Below are positions 1 through 8,274 of a stretch of DNA of 64,000 bases, piece by piece. Source of the stretch: Bacteroidales bacterium (GTDB taxonomy: Bacteria; Bacteroidota; Bacteroidia; Bacteroidales; Lentimicrobiaceae); assembly GCA_016709025.1 (NCBI GenBank), contig JADJEQ010000001.1, positions 327,782 to 391,781 on the forward strand, read 5' to 3'. The position numbers and the translations under genes were made by a program. A model generated the notes under the pieces. It made no database searches and was not told where the DNA came from. It saw only the letters and a program-made list of their open reading frames with translations. The stretch's first letter is position 1; the number at the start of each line of letters is the position of its first letter.

Positions 1-1
1 T

Positions 2-2287
2 TTCTACAAGCAGGATTACAATGCAGCACGGCGTGCTTTTGAATACGTTAGCAAACAATACAGCGAAGACCCGGTAAAGACTGAAGCCGAGCTCTGGACA
101 GGCCGCTGTCAGAAACAGCTGAAGCAATACGACAAGGCCATCGTTACCTACGATGCGATTAAATCGGAGAACAAAGAACTGGAGTTGCCGTGGATTGTCA
201 GAAAAGACCTACCGCTGGCTTATGCCGATATGTATATTGCACAGGGGAATTACAGCCAGGCAGCAAAATTTCTTGAAAAAGCCATTCCATTGAACCGGAA
301 TGCAAGGCTACGCACCCGCATTTACTTCATTCTTGCACAAATTTACCAGCTGGAGAAAAAAGACGTCCGTTCGGGTGAATACTTCACCAAAGTAATCAAG
401 GGAAGTGCTTCATTCGAAATGGCTTTCAATGCCCGTATTAACCTGGCCAGGGTTTACAATGCCAACAGCAGCGACAAGAAGATGATCGTGAAGGAACTGG
501 AGAAAATGCTGAAAGACATAAAAAACAAGGATTTCCAGGACCAGATCTACTATGCCCTCGCCGATATTGCCTTTAAAGACAAGAATGACACGCTTGGTGT
601 ACGATACCTGAGAAATTCAGTAGCCACCAGCGTCAGCAATGATTATCAGAAGTCAATTTCCGCATTGCGTTTGGCCGACATTTACTTTAAAAGGCCCGAT
701 TACGGCCAGGCACAGGCCTATTACGACAGTACCATTATGTTTCTGCCGAAGGATTTTCCAGACTACGAGAATATTTACAACAAAACCGATATTCTCACCC
801 GCCTGGTTGGCTACCTGCAAACCGTGCATGTTCAGGACAGCCTTCAAAATCTGGCCGCCATGCCTGAAGCCGAAAGGAATAAGATCATCGATGCGGCCAT
901 TGCCGAATTTATCCGTAAAGAGGAAGAAGCCAAACGAAAGGCTGAGGAAGAACAGCTGGCGATGATGGCCGGAGCCGGATTACAGGGCAGGCAGATTGTT
1001 GACCAGACCCAGGGAATGGCTTCCATTGGTGGAGGAGGCTGGTATTTTTACAACCCATCTGCTATCAGCATGGGCTTCTCTGAATTTGTGCGCAAATGGG
1101 GAAGAAGGCGGCTTGAAGACAACTGGAGGCTCAGCAACAAGCGCCAGACAACGATTGAGGAAGTGGTTGAAGACACCGAGGGCAACCCTTCCGACACCAC
1201 CAACGGCGGCAAAGGCGGAGGCAAAGGAGATGATTTGAAAAGCCGGGATACCTATCTGAAAAATCTTCCATTCACCCCGGCAAAGATCGAATCGAGCAAT
1301 GTGATGATTGCCGACGGGCTCTTTAATGCAGGGATGATCTTCCTTGAGGAATTGTTCGACAAACCCAAAGCCATTCAGACTTTTACCCAACTCATCAACC
1401 GGTTTCCGCAGGATACCAATGTTTTGCAGGCGAGTTACCATCTTTACCGGGCTTACCGCGATCAGGGCGATTCCACCAATATGAATCTCTATAAAAACAA
1501 AATCATAGATGGTTTTCCCGACAGCGATTATGCCAAAATCCTCAAAGATCCGAATTATAAACTTGAGCTGGAAGCAGCTCTTAACCGGGTGAGAACCCTC
1601 TACGAAGAAACCTACGTGGCCTTTGAGCGTGGTCAATACCGGACTGCCATTATTTATTGTAAGGATGCGCTGGCGAATTACGATGATGAAACCCTGATGC
1701 CCCGTTTCGCTTACCTAAAGGCTGTTTCCAGGGGTAAAACCGAGAGCCTAGATACCATGAAAGTGGAATTGGCACAACTGATTGAAAAATACCCTAAAAG
1801 CGATGTCGTACCCATTGCCCGCAAACTGCTTGGACAGGAAGCACAGACAGTTGCCGTTGCCGGTGATGCAAAATCGGATACCACCATGGCTGTTGCAAAA
1901 CCGGTTGATTTCTCTATGTACAAATTCAACCCAACAGCCTCGCATTTTTATGCGCTTGTGGTGGATGGAACGGCTGTGAATGTTTACGGGGCCAAGGTGA
2001 GGATAACTGACTTCAACACCAGGGATTACAGTGTCGAAAACCTTCAGGTTAACAGTGTGTTGCTCGACAATAACCGGCAAATGATCACCGTTAGCAGTTT
2101 TGCCGAACTTGACAAGGCACTCCGTTATTTTGAGGGGATAAAAGGTGATCAGTATATATTTTCCGGCATGCGTGAAGGCACCTACGAGCAGTTTTTGATT
2201 TCATCTGAGAACTATCCGGTGTTTTTTAAGGAGAAAAATACCAAAGCCTATCTGGAGTTCTTTTCGAAGAATTATTTCAAGAAGTGA
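2..2287 (+). CDS. porW: PorW/SprE-like TPR lipoprotein of the type IX secretion system (5' end outside window)
   Basis: The reading frame is open from base 2, so the true start lies upstream; the first in-frame start-like codon, TTG at 185, is not a credible start. About 761 residues are visible. They form tetratricopeptide-type helical repeats, a charged Lys/Glu-rich helix near nt 910-955, and the stretch WYFYNPSAISMGFSEF (nt about 1040-1090) followed by a WGRRRLEDNW motif, which I associate with the SprE/PorW family. PorW is a periplasmic lipoprotein needed for type IX secretion in Bacteroidota. Bactofilin and AtpZ genes follow, an order I recall from other Bacteroidota. The lipoprotein signal cannot be checked here. 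Confidence 0.8.
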   Translation, partial: FYKQDYNAARRAFEYVSKQYSEDPVKTEAELWTGRCQKQLKQYDKAIVTYDAIKSENKELELPWIVRKDLPLAYADMYIAQGNYSQAAKFLEKAIPLNRNARLRTRIYFILAQIYQLEKKDVRSGEYFTKVIKGSASFEMAFNARINLARVYNANSSDKKMIVKELEKMLKDIKNKDFQDQIYYALADIAFKDKNDTLGVRYLRNSVATSVSNDYQKSISALRLADIYFKRPDYGQAQAYYDSTIMFLPKDFPDYENIYNKTDILTRLVGYLQTVHVQDSLQNLAAMPEAERNKIIDAAIAEFIRKEEEAKRKAEEEQLAMMAGAGLQGRQIVDQTQGMASIGGGGWYFYNPSAISMGFSEFVRKWGRRRLEDNWRLSNKRQTTIEEVVEDTEGNPSDTTNGGKGGGKGDDLKSRDTYLKNLPFTPAKIESSNVMIADGLFNAGMIFLEELFDKPKAIQTFTQLINRFPQDTNVLQASYHLYRAYRDQGDSTNMNLYKNKIIDGFPDSDYAKILKDPNYKLELEAALNRVRTLYEETYVAFERGQYRTAIIYCKDALANYDDETLMPRFAYLKAVSRGKTESLDTMKVELAQLIEKYPKSDVVPIARKLLGQEAQTVAVAGDAKSDTTMAVAKPVDFSMYKFNPTASHFYALVVDGTAVNVYGAKVRITDFNTRDYSVENLQVNSVLLDNNRQMITVSSFAELDKALRYFEGIKGDQYIFSGMREGTYEQFLISSENYPVFFKEKNTKAYLEFFSKNYFKK

Positions 2288-2317
2288 GGGATTGCATAAG
2301 GTTTGTTAAACCTGATG

Positions 2318-2458
2318 AATAGCCCGTCCTTTAGGGCGGGTTCCGGATAATATATCACAGAAGAAGGCAAAATCCTGAAAAATTTATTATTAATTTACAA
2401 ATTTTTCAGGATGCGATTGTTGGTTTAAATTAAGCCCGACCTAAAGGACGGGCCTATT
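2318..2458. repeat. Nested inverted-repeat element between porW and bactofilin
   Basis: The ends are near-perfect terminal inverted repeats: AATAGCCCGTCCTTTAGG at 2318-2335 and its complement, with one extra base, ending at 2458. Each end can also fold on itself (CCCGTCC/GGGCGGG). Inside lies a perfect 14-bp inverted repeat, ATCCTGAAAAATTT (2372-2385) with AAATTTTTCAGGAT (2399-2412), separated by 13 nt. About 140 bp with no coding capacity, so it looks like a MITE. The inner hairpin could also act as a bidirectional terminator. Confidence 0.7.
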
Positions 2459-2528
2459 GAAAATGGAATTAAAATTTTACAGTCGCTGAATCTGAAACGC
2501 GCTACTTAAAAATTCTTATCTCAACATT

Positions 2529-2918
2529 ATGGCAAAAAATACGATACCTGAACCCCCTTCATCGGCCAACCTGATTCAATCGGGAACCTTCATTACCGGT
2601 GATATTCAGTCAAATGGCAACATCCGCATTGATGGCACACTTAACGGTACGGTGAATGCCGGTGGCAAGGTAATCCTGGGTTCTACCGGTTCGGTAGAGG
2701 GTGAAATCAAGTGCATCAATGCCGATATTGAAGGCAGGGTTAACGGCATCATCAAGGTAAAAGAACTGCTCTCATTCAAAGCGACCGCCATTGTTACGGG
2801 AGACATTTATACCGGTAAACTGGCCATTGAACCCGGAGCAAGGTTCACCGGAACCTGCCGTATGGATAATGTTTCAGAAGAAGCACCGGTAATGTATGCT
2901 GAAGAACAAGCCCGGTAA
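2529..2918 (+). CDS. Bactofilin (polymer-forming cytoskeletal protein)
   Basis: 129 residues. Bactofilins self-assemble into membrane-associated filaments through a right-handed beta-helix core. The core is visible as regular turns of small hydrophobic and glycine residues (for example NIRIDGTLNGTVNAGGKVIL and VEGEIKCINADIEGRVNG), with short, poorly ordered ends, as usual for the family. The next gene (AtpZ) starts inside the last 23 bases, so translation is probably coupled. It is directly downstream of the porW-like gene but separated from it by a 140-bp inverted-repeat element. Confidence 0.9.
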   Translation: MAKNTIPEPPSSANLIQSGTFITGDIQSNGNIRIDGTLNGTVNAGGKVILGSTGSVEGEIKCINADIEGRVNGIIKVKELLSFKATAIVTGDIYTGKLAIEPGARFTGTCRMDNVSEEAPVMYAEEQAR

Positions 2919-3135
2919 ACCCGGACAAAACCCGCTTTCCTCCTATGGCAGATATTCTTCCATGGCTTTCCAGATGGGAATTCTGATTGCCATTGGAGTT
3001 TTTGGTGGATACCAACTCGATCATTTACTGAAGATCAGATTCCCGGTATTTACCATTGTACTTTCTCTTGCTGCGGTAGCAGGTGCTATCTGGCTGATGA
3101 TCAAAGAACTGAACAATACAAAAACCAAAGAATGA
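2896..3135 (+). CDS. AtpZ/AtpI family small membrane protein
   Basis: 79 residues with a basic N-terminus and two predicted membrane segments (about residues 23-42 and 47-68), the second followed by a short charged tail. The GVFGGYQLDHLL region between the helices fits the AtpZ/AtpI family, which helps assemble the F-type ATP synthase or forms a Mg2+/Ca2+ channel with AtpI. It overlaps bactofilin by 23 nt and the next gene by an ATGA start-stop overlap, so the three are probably co-translated. The expected atpBEFHAG genes do not follow. Confidence 0.8.
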   Translation: MLKNKPGKPGQNPLSSYGRYSSMAFQMGILIAIGVFGGYQLDHLLKIRFPVFTIVLSLAAVAGAIWLMIKELNNTKTKE

Positions 3136-3512
3136 ATCAAATATTAAGAACTTTTACAAAGCAGCTTCTGATCCTTGCCACAATTACCGGCCTGGTTTTT
3201 ATTGCGCTTTTCCTGTTAATCCCACCCACGTACATCAGTCCCACTCTACCCTATCTGCTGGTTTTCTTTACTGCTGCCACACTGATCTCCTATTATTTTA
3301 TCCAGAAAAAAATTGAAGCCTCCCCCTCCGGTTTTGTAACCGCTTTTATGGCCAATTCAATTATCAGGCTTTTGTTGTACCTGGTGATTATCGTGGTGTA
3401 CGCCTTTACCCACAAATACGATGCGGTTAACTTTATCATCAGCTTTTTCATCCTGTATCTGATATTTACAACCTTTGAAGTTTATTACTTTTTGAAGAAG
3501 AAAAAGGAGTAA
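3132..3512 (+). CDS. Small four-helix membrane protein in the AtpI position
   Basis: 126 residues and almost entirely hydrophobic, with four membrane segments (about residues 12-32, 38-56, 70-91 and 97-119) and a lysine-rich cytoplasmic end (KKKKE). It starts by ATGA overlap with the AtpZ gene. Proteins of this size and topology commonly sit between atpZ and atpB in Bacteroidota, but I see no motif that assigns a reaction. Possibly an AtpI-like assembly factor. The operon stops here instead of running into the ATP synthase genes. Confidence 0.6.
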   Translation: MNQILRTFTKQLLILATITGLVFIALFLLIPPTYISPTLPYLLVFFTAATLISYYFIQKKIEASPSGFVTAFMANSIIRLLLYLVIIVVYAFTHKYDAVNFIISFFILYLIFTTFEVYYFLKKKKE

Positions 3513-3553
3513 AAATTTTATCATCGGTAGGGGACAGGGCGGTGAGCAGAGGT

Positions 3554-3584
3554 GGCACGCATCGAAAGATGCGCGTAAACTGCA
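3554..3584 (+). repeat. GCACGC-type hairpin repeat, copy 1
   Basis: GGCACGC, then ATC-GAAA-GAT, then GCGCGTAAACTGCA. ATC and GAT extend the stem around a GAAA loop. A second copy at 34802-34838 shares both flanks but has GTC...GAC as the inner stem, so the pairing is kept while the bases change. It lies in the non-coding gap after the AtpI-like gene. Confidence 0.6.
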
Positions 3585-3711
3585 GAATCGAATTATTTTT
3601 AGAATATACGGCACTTCCAAAAACTAATATCCTTTAATCTTGTTTAATGTTTGTTATTTTTTATTAAACAAATAAAAAATACAACCGAAGGAAACCAAAA
3701 GTATTTAAGTT

Positions 3712-3719
3712 TACTTTTG
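3712..3719 (+). promoter_or_regulatory. Candidate -7 box upstream of the QueD-like gene
   Basis: TACTTTTG matches the Bacteroidota -7 consensus TAnnTTTG and lies 17 nt before the start codon. The flanking GTTTACTTTTGTTA is identical to the sequence before the NadE-like gene at 8941. No convincing -33 TTG was found at normal spacing. Confidence 0.5.
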
Positions 3720-3736
3720 TTATAATTTCAACCCAT

Positions 3737-4162
3737 ATGATTTACATAACCCGGAAGGAACATTTCAATGCTGCCCACAGGCTGTTCAGGCCAGAATACA
3801 GCGATGAGAAAAACCTTGAGGTGTTCGGCAAGTGTTCGAATCCCAACTGGCATGGCCACAATTATGAATTATTCGTTACCGTGAAGGGCGAAGTAAATCC
3901 TGAAACCGGCTTTCTGATCAATCTGAAAGAGCTGAGCAGGATCATCAACGAACTGGTGGTGAATAAACTCGACCATAAAAATGTGAATCTGGAAGTTGAC
4001 TTTATGGCAGGTAAACTGGCTTCGGCGGAGAACCTGGCGATTGCCATCTGGGAGCAGCTTGAAAAGCCGGTTTTTGAAGCAGGAGCTGAGATGCATAGCG
4101 TTAAGCTCTTTGAAACAGAACGAAATTTTGTGGAATACTTCGGGAATACAAAACCCATTTAA
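3737..4162 (+). CDS. queD: 6-pyruvoyl-tetrahydropterin synthase / 6-carboxytetrahydropterin synthase family (QueD-like)
   Basis: 141 residues. Zinc ligands expected for the family are present: H14 (FNAAHRL) and H39/H41 (WHGHNYEL). C33 in GKCSNPN is at the catalytic cysteine position. The family converts dihydroneopterin triphosphate either to 6-carboxytetrahydropterin (queuosine pathway) or to 6-pyruvoyltetrahydropterin. folE, which makes the substrate from GTP, follows after 10 nt, so the two very probably form an operon. Sequence alone does not settle which product is made; the symbol is given for the common bacterial role. Confidence 0.85.
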   Translation: MIYITRKEHFNAAHRLFRPEYSDEKNLEVFGKCSNPNWHGHNYELFVTVKGEVNPETGFLINLKELSRIINELVVNKLDHKNVNLEVDFMAGKLASAENLAIAIWEQLEKPVFEAGAEMHSVKLFETERNFVEYFGNTKPI

Positions 4163-4172
4163 AACCTGAATT

Positions 4173-4835
4173 ATGAGCAGTGAAATAGTAAAAGATATGA
4201 TCATCGAAAATATGATGGATGATTACGAAATAAGAGACGGATATCAGAAACGGGATCTTTATAATGTCAAAACCATAAAGAAACTTGCTACCCATTATCA
4301 TGAAATCCTGAAACTGATCGGTGAAGACCCCGATCGCGAAGGCTTGCAGAAAACGCCCGAACGGGTTGCCAAGGCTATGCAGTTTCTCACCCATGGTTAC
4401 GACCTGAAGCCCGAGGAAATTCTCCGTTCGGCCATGTTTAAGGAAGATTACCGGCAGATGGTGCTGGTGAAGGACATCGAAGTCTATTCCATGTGCGAGC
4501 ATCACATGATCCCCTTCTTTGGCAGGGCACACGTTGCCTATATCCCCAATGGTCACATCGTTGGCCTGAGCAAGATTCCCCGTGTGGTGGATGCCTATGC
4601 CCGCCGGCTTCAGGTACAGGAAAGGCTCACTACCCAGATTAAGGAATGCATTCAAAACACTCTTAAACCGCTTGGAGTTGCTGTTGTTATTGAAGCGCAG
4701 CATATGTGCATGAGTATGCGCGGCATTCAGAAACAGAATTCGGTAACCACTACTTCCGATTTTACCGGCGCATTTCTGGTTGACAAAACCAGGGCTGAAT
4801 TTATTCATCTGATCGGGTCAAGATTGCACGGATAA
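4173..4835 (+). CDS. folE: GTP cyclohydrolase I
   Basis: 220 residues, normal length. It converts GTP to 7,8-dihydroneopterin triphosphate, the first step of folate and pterin/queuosine synthesis. The zinc ligands C108 and H111 (CEHHMIPFFG) and C179 (EAQHMCMSMRG) are all present, as are the substrate-binding stretches DPDREGLQKTPERVAKA and GLSKIPRVVDAYARRLQVQE. The N-terminal 30 residues are variable and charged. Co-transcribed with the QueD-like gene upstream and followed by a strong terminator. Confidence 0.97.
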   Translation: MSSEIVKDMIIENMMDDYEIRDGYQKRDLYNVKTIKKLATHYHEILKLIGEDPDREGLQKTPERVAKAMQFLTHGYDLKPEEILRSAMFKEDYRQMVLVKDIEVYSMCEHHMIPFFGRAHVAYIPNGHIVGLSKIPRVVDAYARRLQVQERLTTQIKECIQNTLKPLGVAVVIEAQHMCMSMRGIQKQNSVTTTSDFTGAFLVDKTRAEFIHLIGSRLHG

Positions 4836-4860
4836 TTGTTTGACAATAGAATTTTTTGGA

Positions 4861-4899
4861 ACAGAAGTTTCTGCAAAATCAGAAACTTCTGTTTTTTTT
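4861..4899 (+). terminator. Rho-independent terminator after folE
   Basis: Perfect 13-bp stem ACAGAAGTTTCTG (4861-4873) with CAGAAACTTCTGT (4880-4892), a 6-nt loop, then a run of eight T (4892-4899). It ends the queD-folE transcript. Confidence 0.9.
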
Positions 4900-4912
4900 G
4901 CCTTCATTAGTC

Positions 4913-4920
4913 TATATTTG
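4913..4920 (+). promoter_or_regulatory. Candidate -7 box upstream of the M14 carboxypeptidase
   Basis: TATATTTG matches TAnnTTTG exactly and lies between the folE terminator and the start codon at 4971. No good -33 element at expected spacing. Confidence 0.45.
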
Positions 4921-4970
4921 CATATGGCTATGGCTTTTCAGGCTATTCAATGCTTAATCCGTCAGTTAAT

Positions 4971-6467
4971 ATGCACAAGCTTCTACTCTTCCTGCCACTG
5001 TTCATTTCGTCTTGCCTGTTCGCCCAAACGAATCTTACCCCATCCGAAAAACAACAATTCAGTAAAACATCAAGTTACGATGAGTTAGGTGGATTCATCA
5101 ATCAATTGGATAATGAAAGTAATTTGCTGGAGGTGGAGATTATCGGCCAATCTGTTCAGGGACGCAACCTTTATGCAATGAAGTTTTCTAAAGATAAATT
5201 CGGGAGCAATCCATCTAAAATCAGGGTACTGATCTTCGCGCAACAGCATGGCAACGAGCAATCGGGCAAGGAAGGGGCACTTTTACTGGCACGGGAGCTT
5301 ATCAAACCTGAGAACCTGTATCTGTTCGACAAATTTGACCTGGCCCTGGTTCCCCAGGTAAATCCTGACGGTTCGGAAATCAACAAAAGGCGCAACGGTA
5401 ACCAGGCAGACCTCAACCGCAACCACCTTACACTTACAGAGCCTGAAACCATGGCATTGCATCGGTTCTTCGACAAATACCTTTTCGAAGTAACCATGGA
5501 TGTGCATGAATATTCTCCCTATGGCGAAAACTGGAAAAAAGCCGGTTTCCGCAAAAATTCACAGGTCACCATCGGCACAACCACCAATATCAATGTTTCA
5601 GAAACCATCAGGGATTTTTCCACCAGAAAGGCACTGCCCTTTCTGCATAACTACCTGAACGACCGCAATTTTTCTTCGTTTGTCTATTGTCCGGGCGATC
5701 CTCCCGGAACAGGTTACACACGCCACAGTACTTTCGACATCAACGATGGCCGGCAGAGTTTCGGAATTCAAAATACCCTGTCATTTATTCAGGAAGGTAT
5801 GAATGGTACCGATGACTACACCGAAAACCTGGAAACCCGCGCCACCAGCCAGATGACCGGAATGCGTGGGTTACTTGAATTTGTGTGCCTCAACAGGAAT
5901 AACATCGCCAGAATGGTCAAATCTGAAAGGAAAAAATTGGTAGCCCCGGGTTCAACCAATTCTGTCACCATCCAATCGGAACATATCCCTAATGGTCAGA
6001 TACTCAGGCTTCCTGTTTACAGTTACAGTACCTATAAGGATTCAATTGTTGAAATTACCGACTACCGGCCGGTAGTAAGTTCAATAGCCGATGTAAAAAA
6101 GCCTTTTGGATATCTTGTTCCGGCTGATCTGACAGAAATTACCGATTGGGCCGGAAGGCAGGACTTGTTTCAATTGCCTTATCAATCGAATCCGGAGGAT
6201 TTAATTGAACAGTACTTTATCAGCAGCACTGAATTCATAGATTTTGAAGGTGACACCATCATCAACCCACTTCTGAAACTGAAAACACTTGAAACTGGCC
6301 GGCTAAGGGGAAAATACATCCTGATTCCGACAGCCCAGCTCAAAGGAACCCTGGCTGTCATTGCCCTGGAACCCAAATCGATGCTTGGACTGGTTACCTA
6401 TGAAAAATACCGCCACCTCCTGAAAGCCGGCGAAACCTACCCTATTCTGAGAATAACGAAACCGTAA
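4971..6467 (+). CDS. Secreted M14-family zinc carboxypeptidase
   Basis: 498 residues from the ATG at 4971; an upstream in-frame ATG at 4950 would put seven extra residues before a clean signal peptide (MHKLLLFLPLFISSCLFAQ), so 4971 is preferred. The zinc site is intact: H93 and E96 (QQHGNEQSG) and H179 (MDVHEYSP). DLNRNH supplies the usual substrate-binding Asn-Arg pair, and FIQEGMN is a candidate for the catalytic Glu. The C-terminal third shows no recognisable domain and no type IX sorting domain. Likely a periplasmic or surface peptidase. The racemase-type enzyme downstream may act on amino acids or peptides it releases; that link is inferred from position only. Confidence 0.85.
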   Translation: MHKLLLFLPLFISSCLFAQTNLTPSEKQQFSKTSSYDELGGFINQLDNESNLLEVEIIGQSVQGRNLYAMKFSKDKFGSNPSKIRVLIFAQQHGNEQSGKEGALLLARELIKPENLYLFDKFDLALVPQVNPDGSEINKRRNGNQADLNRNHLTLTEPETMALHRFFDKYLFEVTMDVHEYSPYGENWKKAGFRKNSQVTIGTTTNINVSETIRDFSTRKALPFLHNYLNDRNFSSFVYCPGDPPGTGYTRHSTFDINDGRQSFGIQNTLSFIQEGMNGTDDYTENLETRATSQMTGMRGLLEFVCLNRNNIARMVKSERKKLVAPGSTNSVTIQSEHIPNGQILRLPVYSYSTYKDSIVEITDYRPVVSSIADVKKPFGYLVPADLTEITDWAGRQDLFQLPYQSNPEDLIEQYFISSTEFIDFEGDTIINPLLKLKTLETGRLRGKYILIPTAQLKGTLAVIALEPKSMLGLVTYEKYRHLLKAGETYPILRITKP

Positions 6468-6487
6468 ATCCATAAAAATCAAAAGCA

Positions 6488-7594
6488 ATGCGTATAGACA
6501 GTATTGAACTCCGCCACATCAAAATGGAACTGGTCAGTCCATTTGTTACTTCAATGGGAACCGAATACGATGAAGAACATATTATTGTGAGGGTTGATGG
6601 CGAGGGGGTTACCGGCTGGGGTGAAAGTGTAGCCGAGGGCACGCCATTCTATTCTTACGAAACAGTTCAGACAGCCTGGCACATTCTCAAAGACTTCCTG
6701 ATTCCATCAGTACTGGGGAAAGATCTGAAAGATGTTGCCGAAGCCATTGCGCTGAACGCCAAGGTGCGTGGTCACATGATGGCCAAGGCAGGGTTGGAAG
6801 CGGCCCTGTGGGATGCTTTTGCCAAATCTCAGAATATTTCGCTTTCCAATATGCTGGGTGGCACCCGGAAGAAGATTGATGTCGGGGTAAGCATTGGCAT
6901 ACAATCTTCGGTCAGTGGACTGATAAAAAAAGTAGAAGGTTACCTGGCTGAAGGATATAAGCGAATTAAAATAAAGATATCGCCGGGTTTCGACCTCCAG
7001 TTTGTGGAAGCCCTGAGAAAAGAATTTCCGGGCCTGCTGTTGCAGGTTGATGCCAATTCAGCCTATACCCTCGATGATATCGGCCTCTTTAAGAAGATGG
7101 ATGAGTATAACCTTTCTTTGATTGAGCAACCATTGGGTTACGAAGATATTTTCGACCACTCCAAACTGCAGCGGGAGATCAAAACGCCCATTTGTCTTGA
7201 TGAGAGCATTCATTCGCTGGATGATACCCGCGCGGCCATCGAACTTGGCAGTTGCCGCATCATCAACATCAAGCCAGGTCGTGTGGGTGGTTACACCGAA
7301 TCAAAACTGATACATGATTATTGTGCTTCGATGAACATTCCGGTTTGGCATGGCGGCATGCTCGAATCAGGCATTGGCCGGGCAGGCAATGTTGCGCTGG
7401 CATCGCTGTCAAACTTTACCCTGCCGGGCGACATCTCGGCCAGTAAACGCTATTATAAGGAAGACATCGTGGAACCTGAATTCGTGGTTAATCCCGATGG
7501 CACTATGGATGTTCCTGTAAAGCCGGGGATCGGGGTTGAAGTAAATATGAAAATGCTGGAAAAGGTTACTGTATATAAGGAGACTTTTAAATAA
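6488..7594 (+). CDS. menC: Enolase-superfamily o-succinylbenzoate synthase / N-succinylamino acid racemase
   Basis: 368 residues. The full catalytic set of the muconate lactonizing subgroup is visible: KxK at K161/K163, metal ligands D188 (QVDAN), E213 (IEQPL) and D238 (LDES), and the second general base K262 (NIKPGRVGG). The C-terminal GGMLESGIGRAGN and TLPGDISASKRYY motifs belong to the OSBS/NSAR branch, whose members make o-succinylbenzoate for menaquinone, racemise N-succinylamino acids, or do both. No other men gene is in the window, and a carboxypeptidase lies 20 nt upstream, so the in vivo role is open. The symbol is tentative. Confidence 0.8.
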   Translation: MRIDSIELRHIKMELVSPFVTSMGTEYDEEHIIVRVDGEGVTGWGESVAEGTPFYSYETVQTAWHILKDFLIPSVLGKDLKDVAEAIALNAKVRGHMMAKAGLEAALWDAFAKSQNISLSNMLGGTRKKIDVGVSIGIQSSVSGLIKKVEGYLAEGYKRIKIKISPGFDLQFVEALRKEFPGLLLQVDANSAYTLDDIGLFKKMDEYNLSLIEQPLGYEDIFDHSKLQREIKTPICLDESIHSLDDTRAAIELGSCRIINIKPGRVGGYTESKLIHDYCASMNIPVWHGGMLESGIGRAGNVALASLSNFTLPGDISASKRYYKEDIVEPEFVVNPDGTMDVPVKPGIGVEVNMKMLEKVTVYKETFK

Positions 7595-7614
7595 ATGCCA
7601 TTACCCCGAAAACC

Positions 7615-8274
7615 ATGAACCCTATGAATCATGTGGAGGTTATTGAATTTACCACTGACTTTGTGCGGAAAACGCTTCACGGAGCAGAAGGGGGTCACGA
7701 CTGGTGGCATATTTACAGGGTTTGGAAAACAGCCCGGAAAATAGCTGAAACAGAAGAGGTGGATCTATTGGTTGTTGAATTGGGAGCGTTGATGCATGAT
7801 ATTGCCGATTCAAAATTTCATGGCGGTGATGAAAGTATTGGTCCCCAAATGGCAGGGGAATTTCTGAAAACCCTGAATTTGCCGGAAGAAACCATTGTTC
7901 ATGTTCAGGAGATCATCAGGCACATCTCCTTTAAGGGAGGGAAAGAGACACAGCAGTTTAAATCACCTGAGCTGGATGTGGTTCAGGATGCCGACCGTTT
8001 GGATGCGCTGGGGGCCATTGGCATTGCCCGGACTTTCAATTACGGAGGTCACAGGAACCGGGAAATTTACAATCCTGAAATAAAGCCTGACATGAACATG
8101 AATAAGGATGCCTATAAAAACAGCACCGCCCCCACCCTGAATCACTTTTACGAAAAACTGCTGCTGCTGAAAGACCGGATGAACACCAAAACCGGTAAGG
8201 AAATGGCCATGAGGCGGCATAATTTCATGCTGACTTACCTGGAGGAGTTTTACAAAGAGTGGGTGGGGAGGTAA
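7615..8274 (+). CDS. HD-domain phosphohydrolase
   Basis: 219 residues with the HD superfamily metal set: an upstream His in GGHDWWHIYRVWK, the H61-D62 pair in ALMHDIADSKFHGG, and a later Asp in VVQDADRLDALGAIG. Such proteins usually hydrolyse nucleotides or other phosphoesters. The substrate cannot be told from the sequence. ATG codons at 7615 and 7624 are both possible starts. It follows the racemase-type gene by 20 nt and probably shares its transcript. Confidence 0.85.
   Translation: MNPMNHVEVIEFTTDFVRKTLHGAEGGHDWWHIYRVWKTARKIAETEEVDLLVVELGALMHDIADSKFHGGDESIGPQMAGEFLKTLNLPEETIVHVQEIIRHISFKGGKETQQFKSPELDVVQDADRLDALGAIGIARTFNYGGHRNREIYNPEIKPDMNMNKDAYKNSTAPTLNHFYEKLLLLKDRMNTKTGKEMAMRRHNFMLTYLEEFYKEWVGR

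Noticed and set aside
4840..5088. Plus-strand frame of 82 codons after folE
   Set aside because: It runs through a terminator and across the carboxypeptidase start in another frame; residues are not protein-like.
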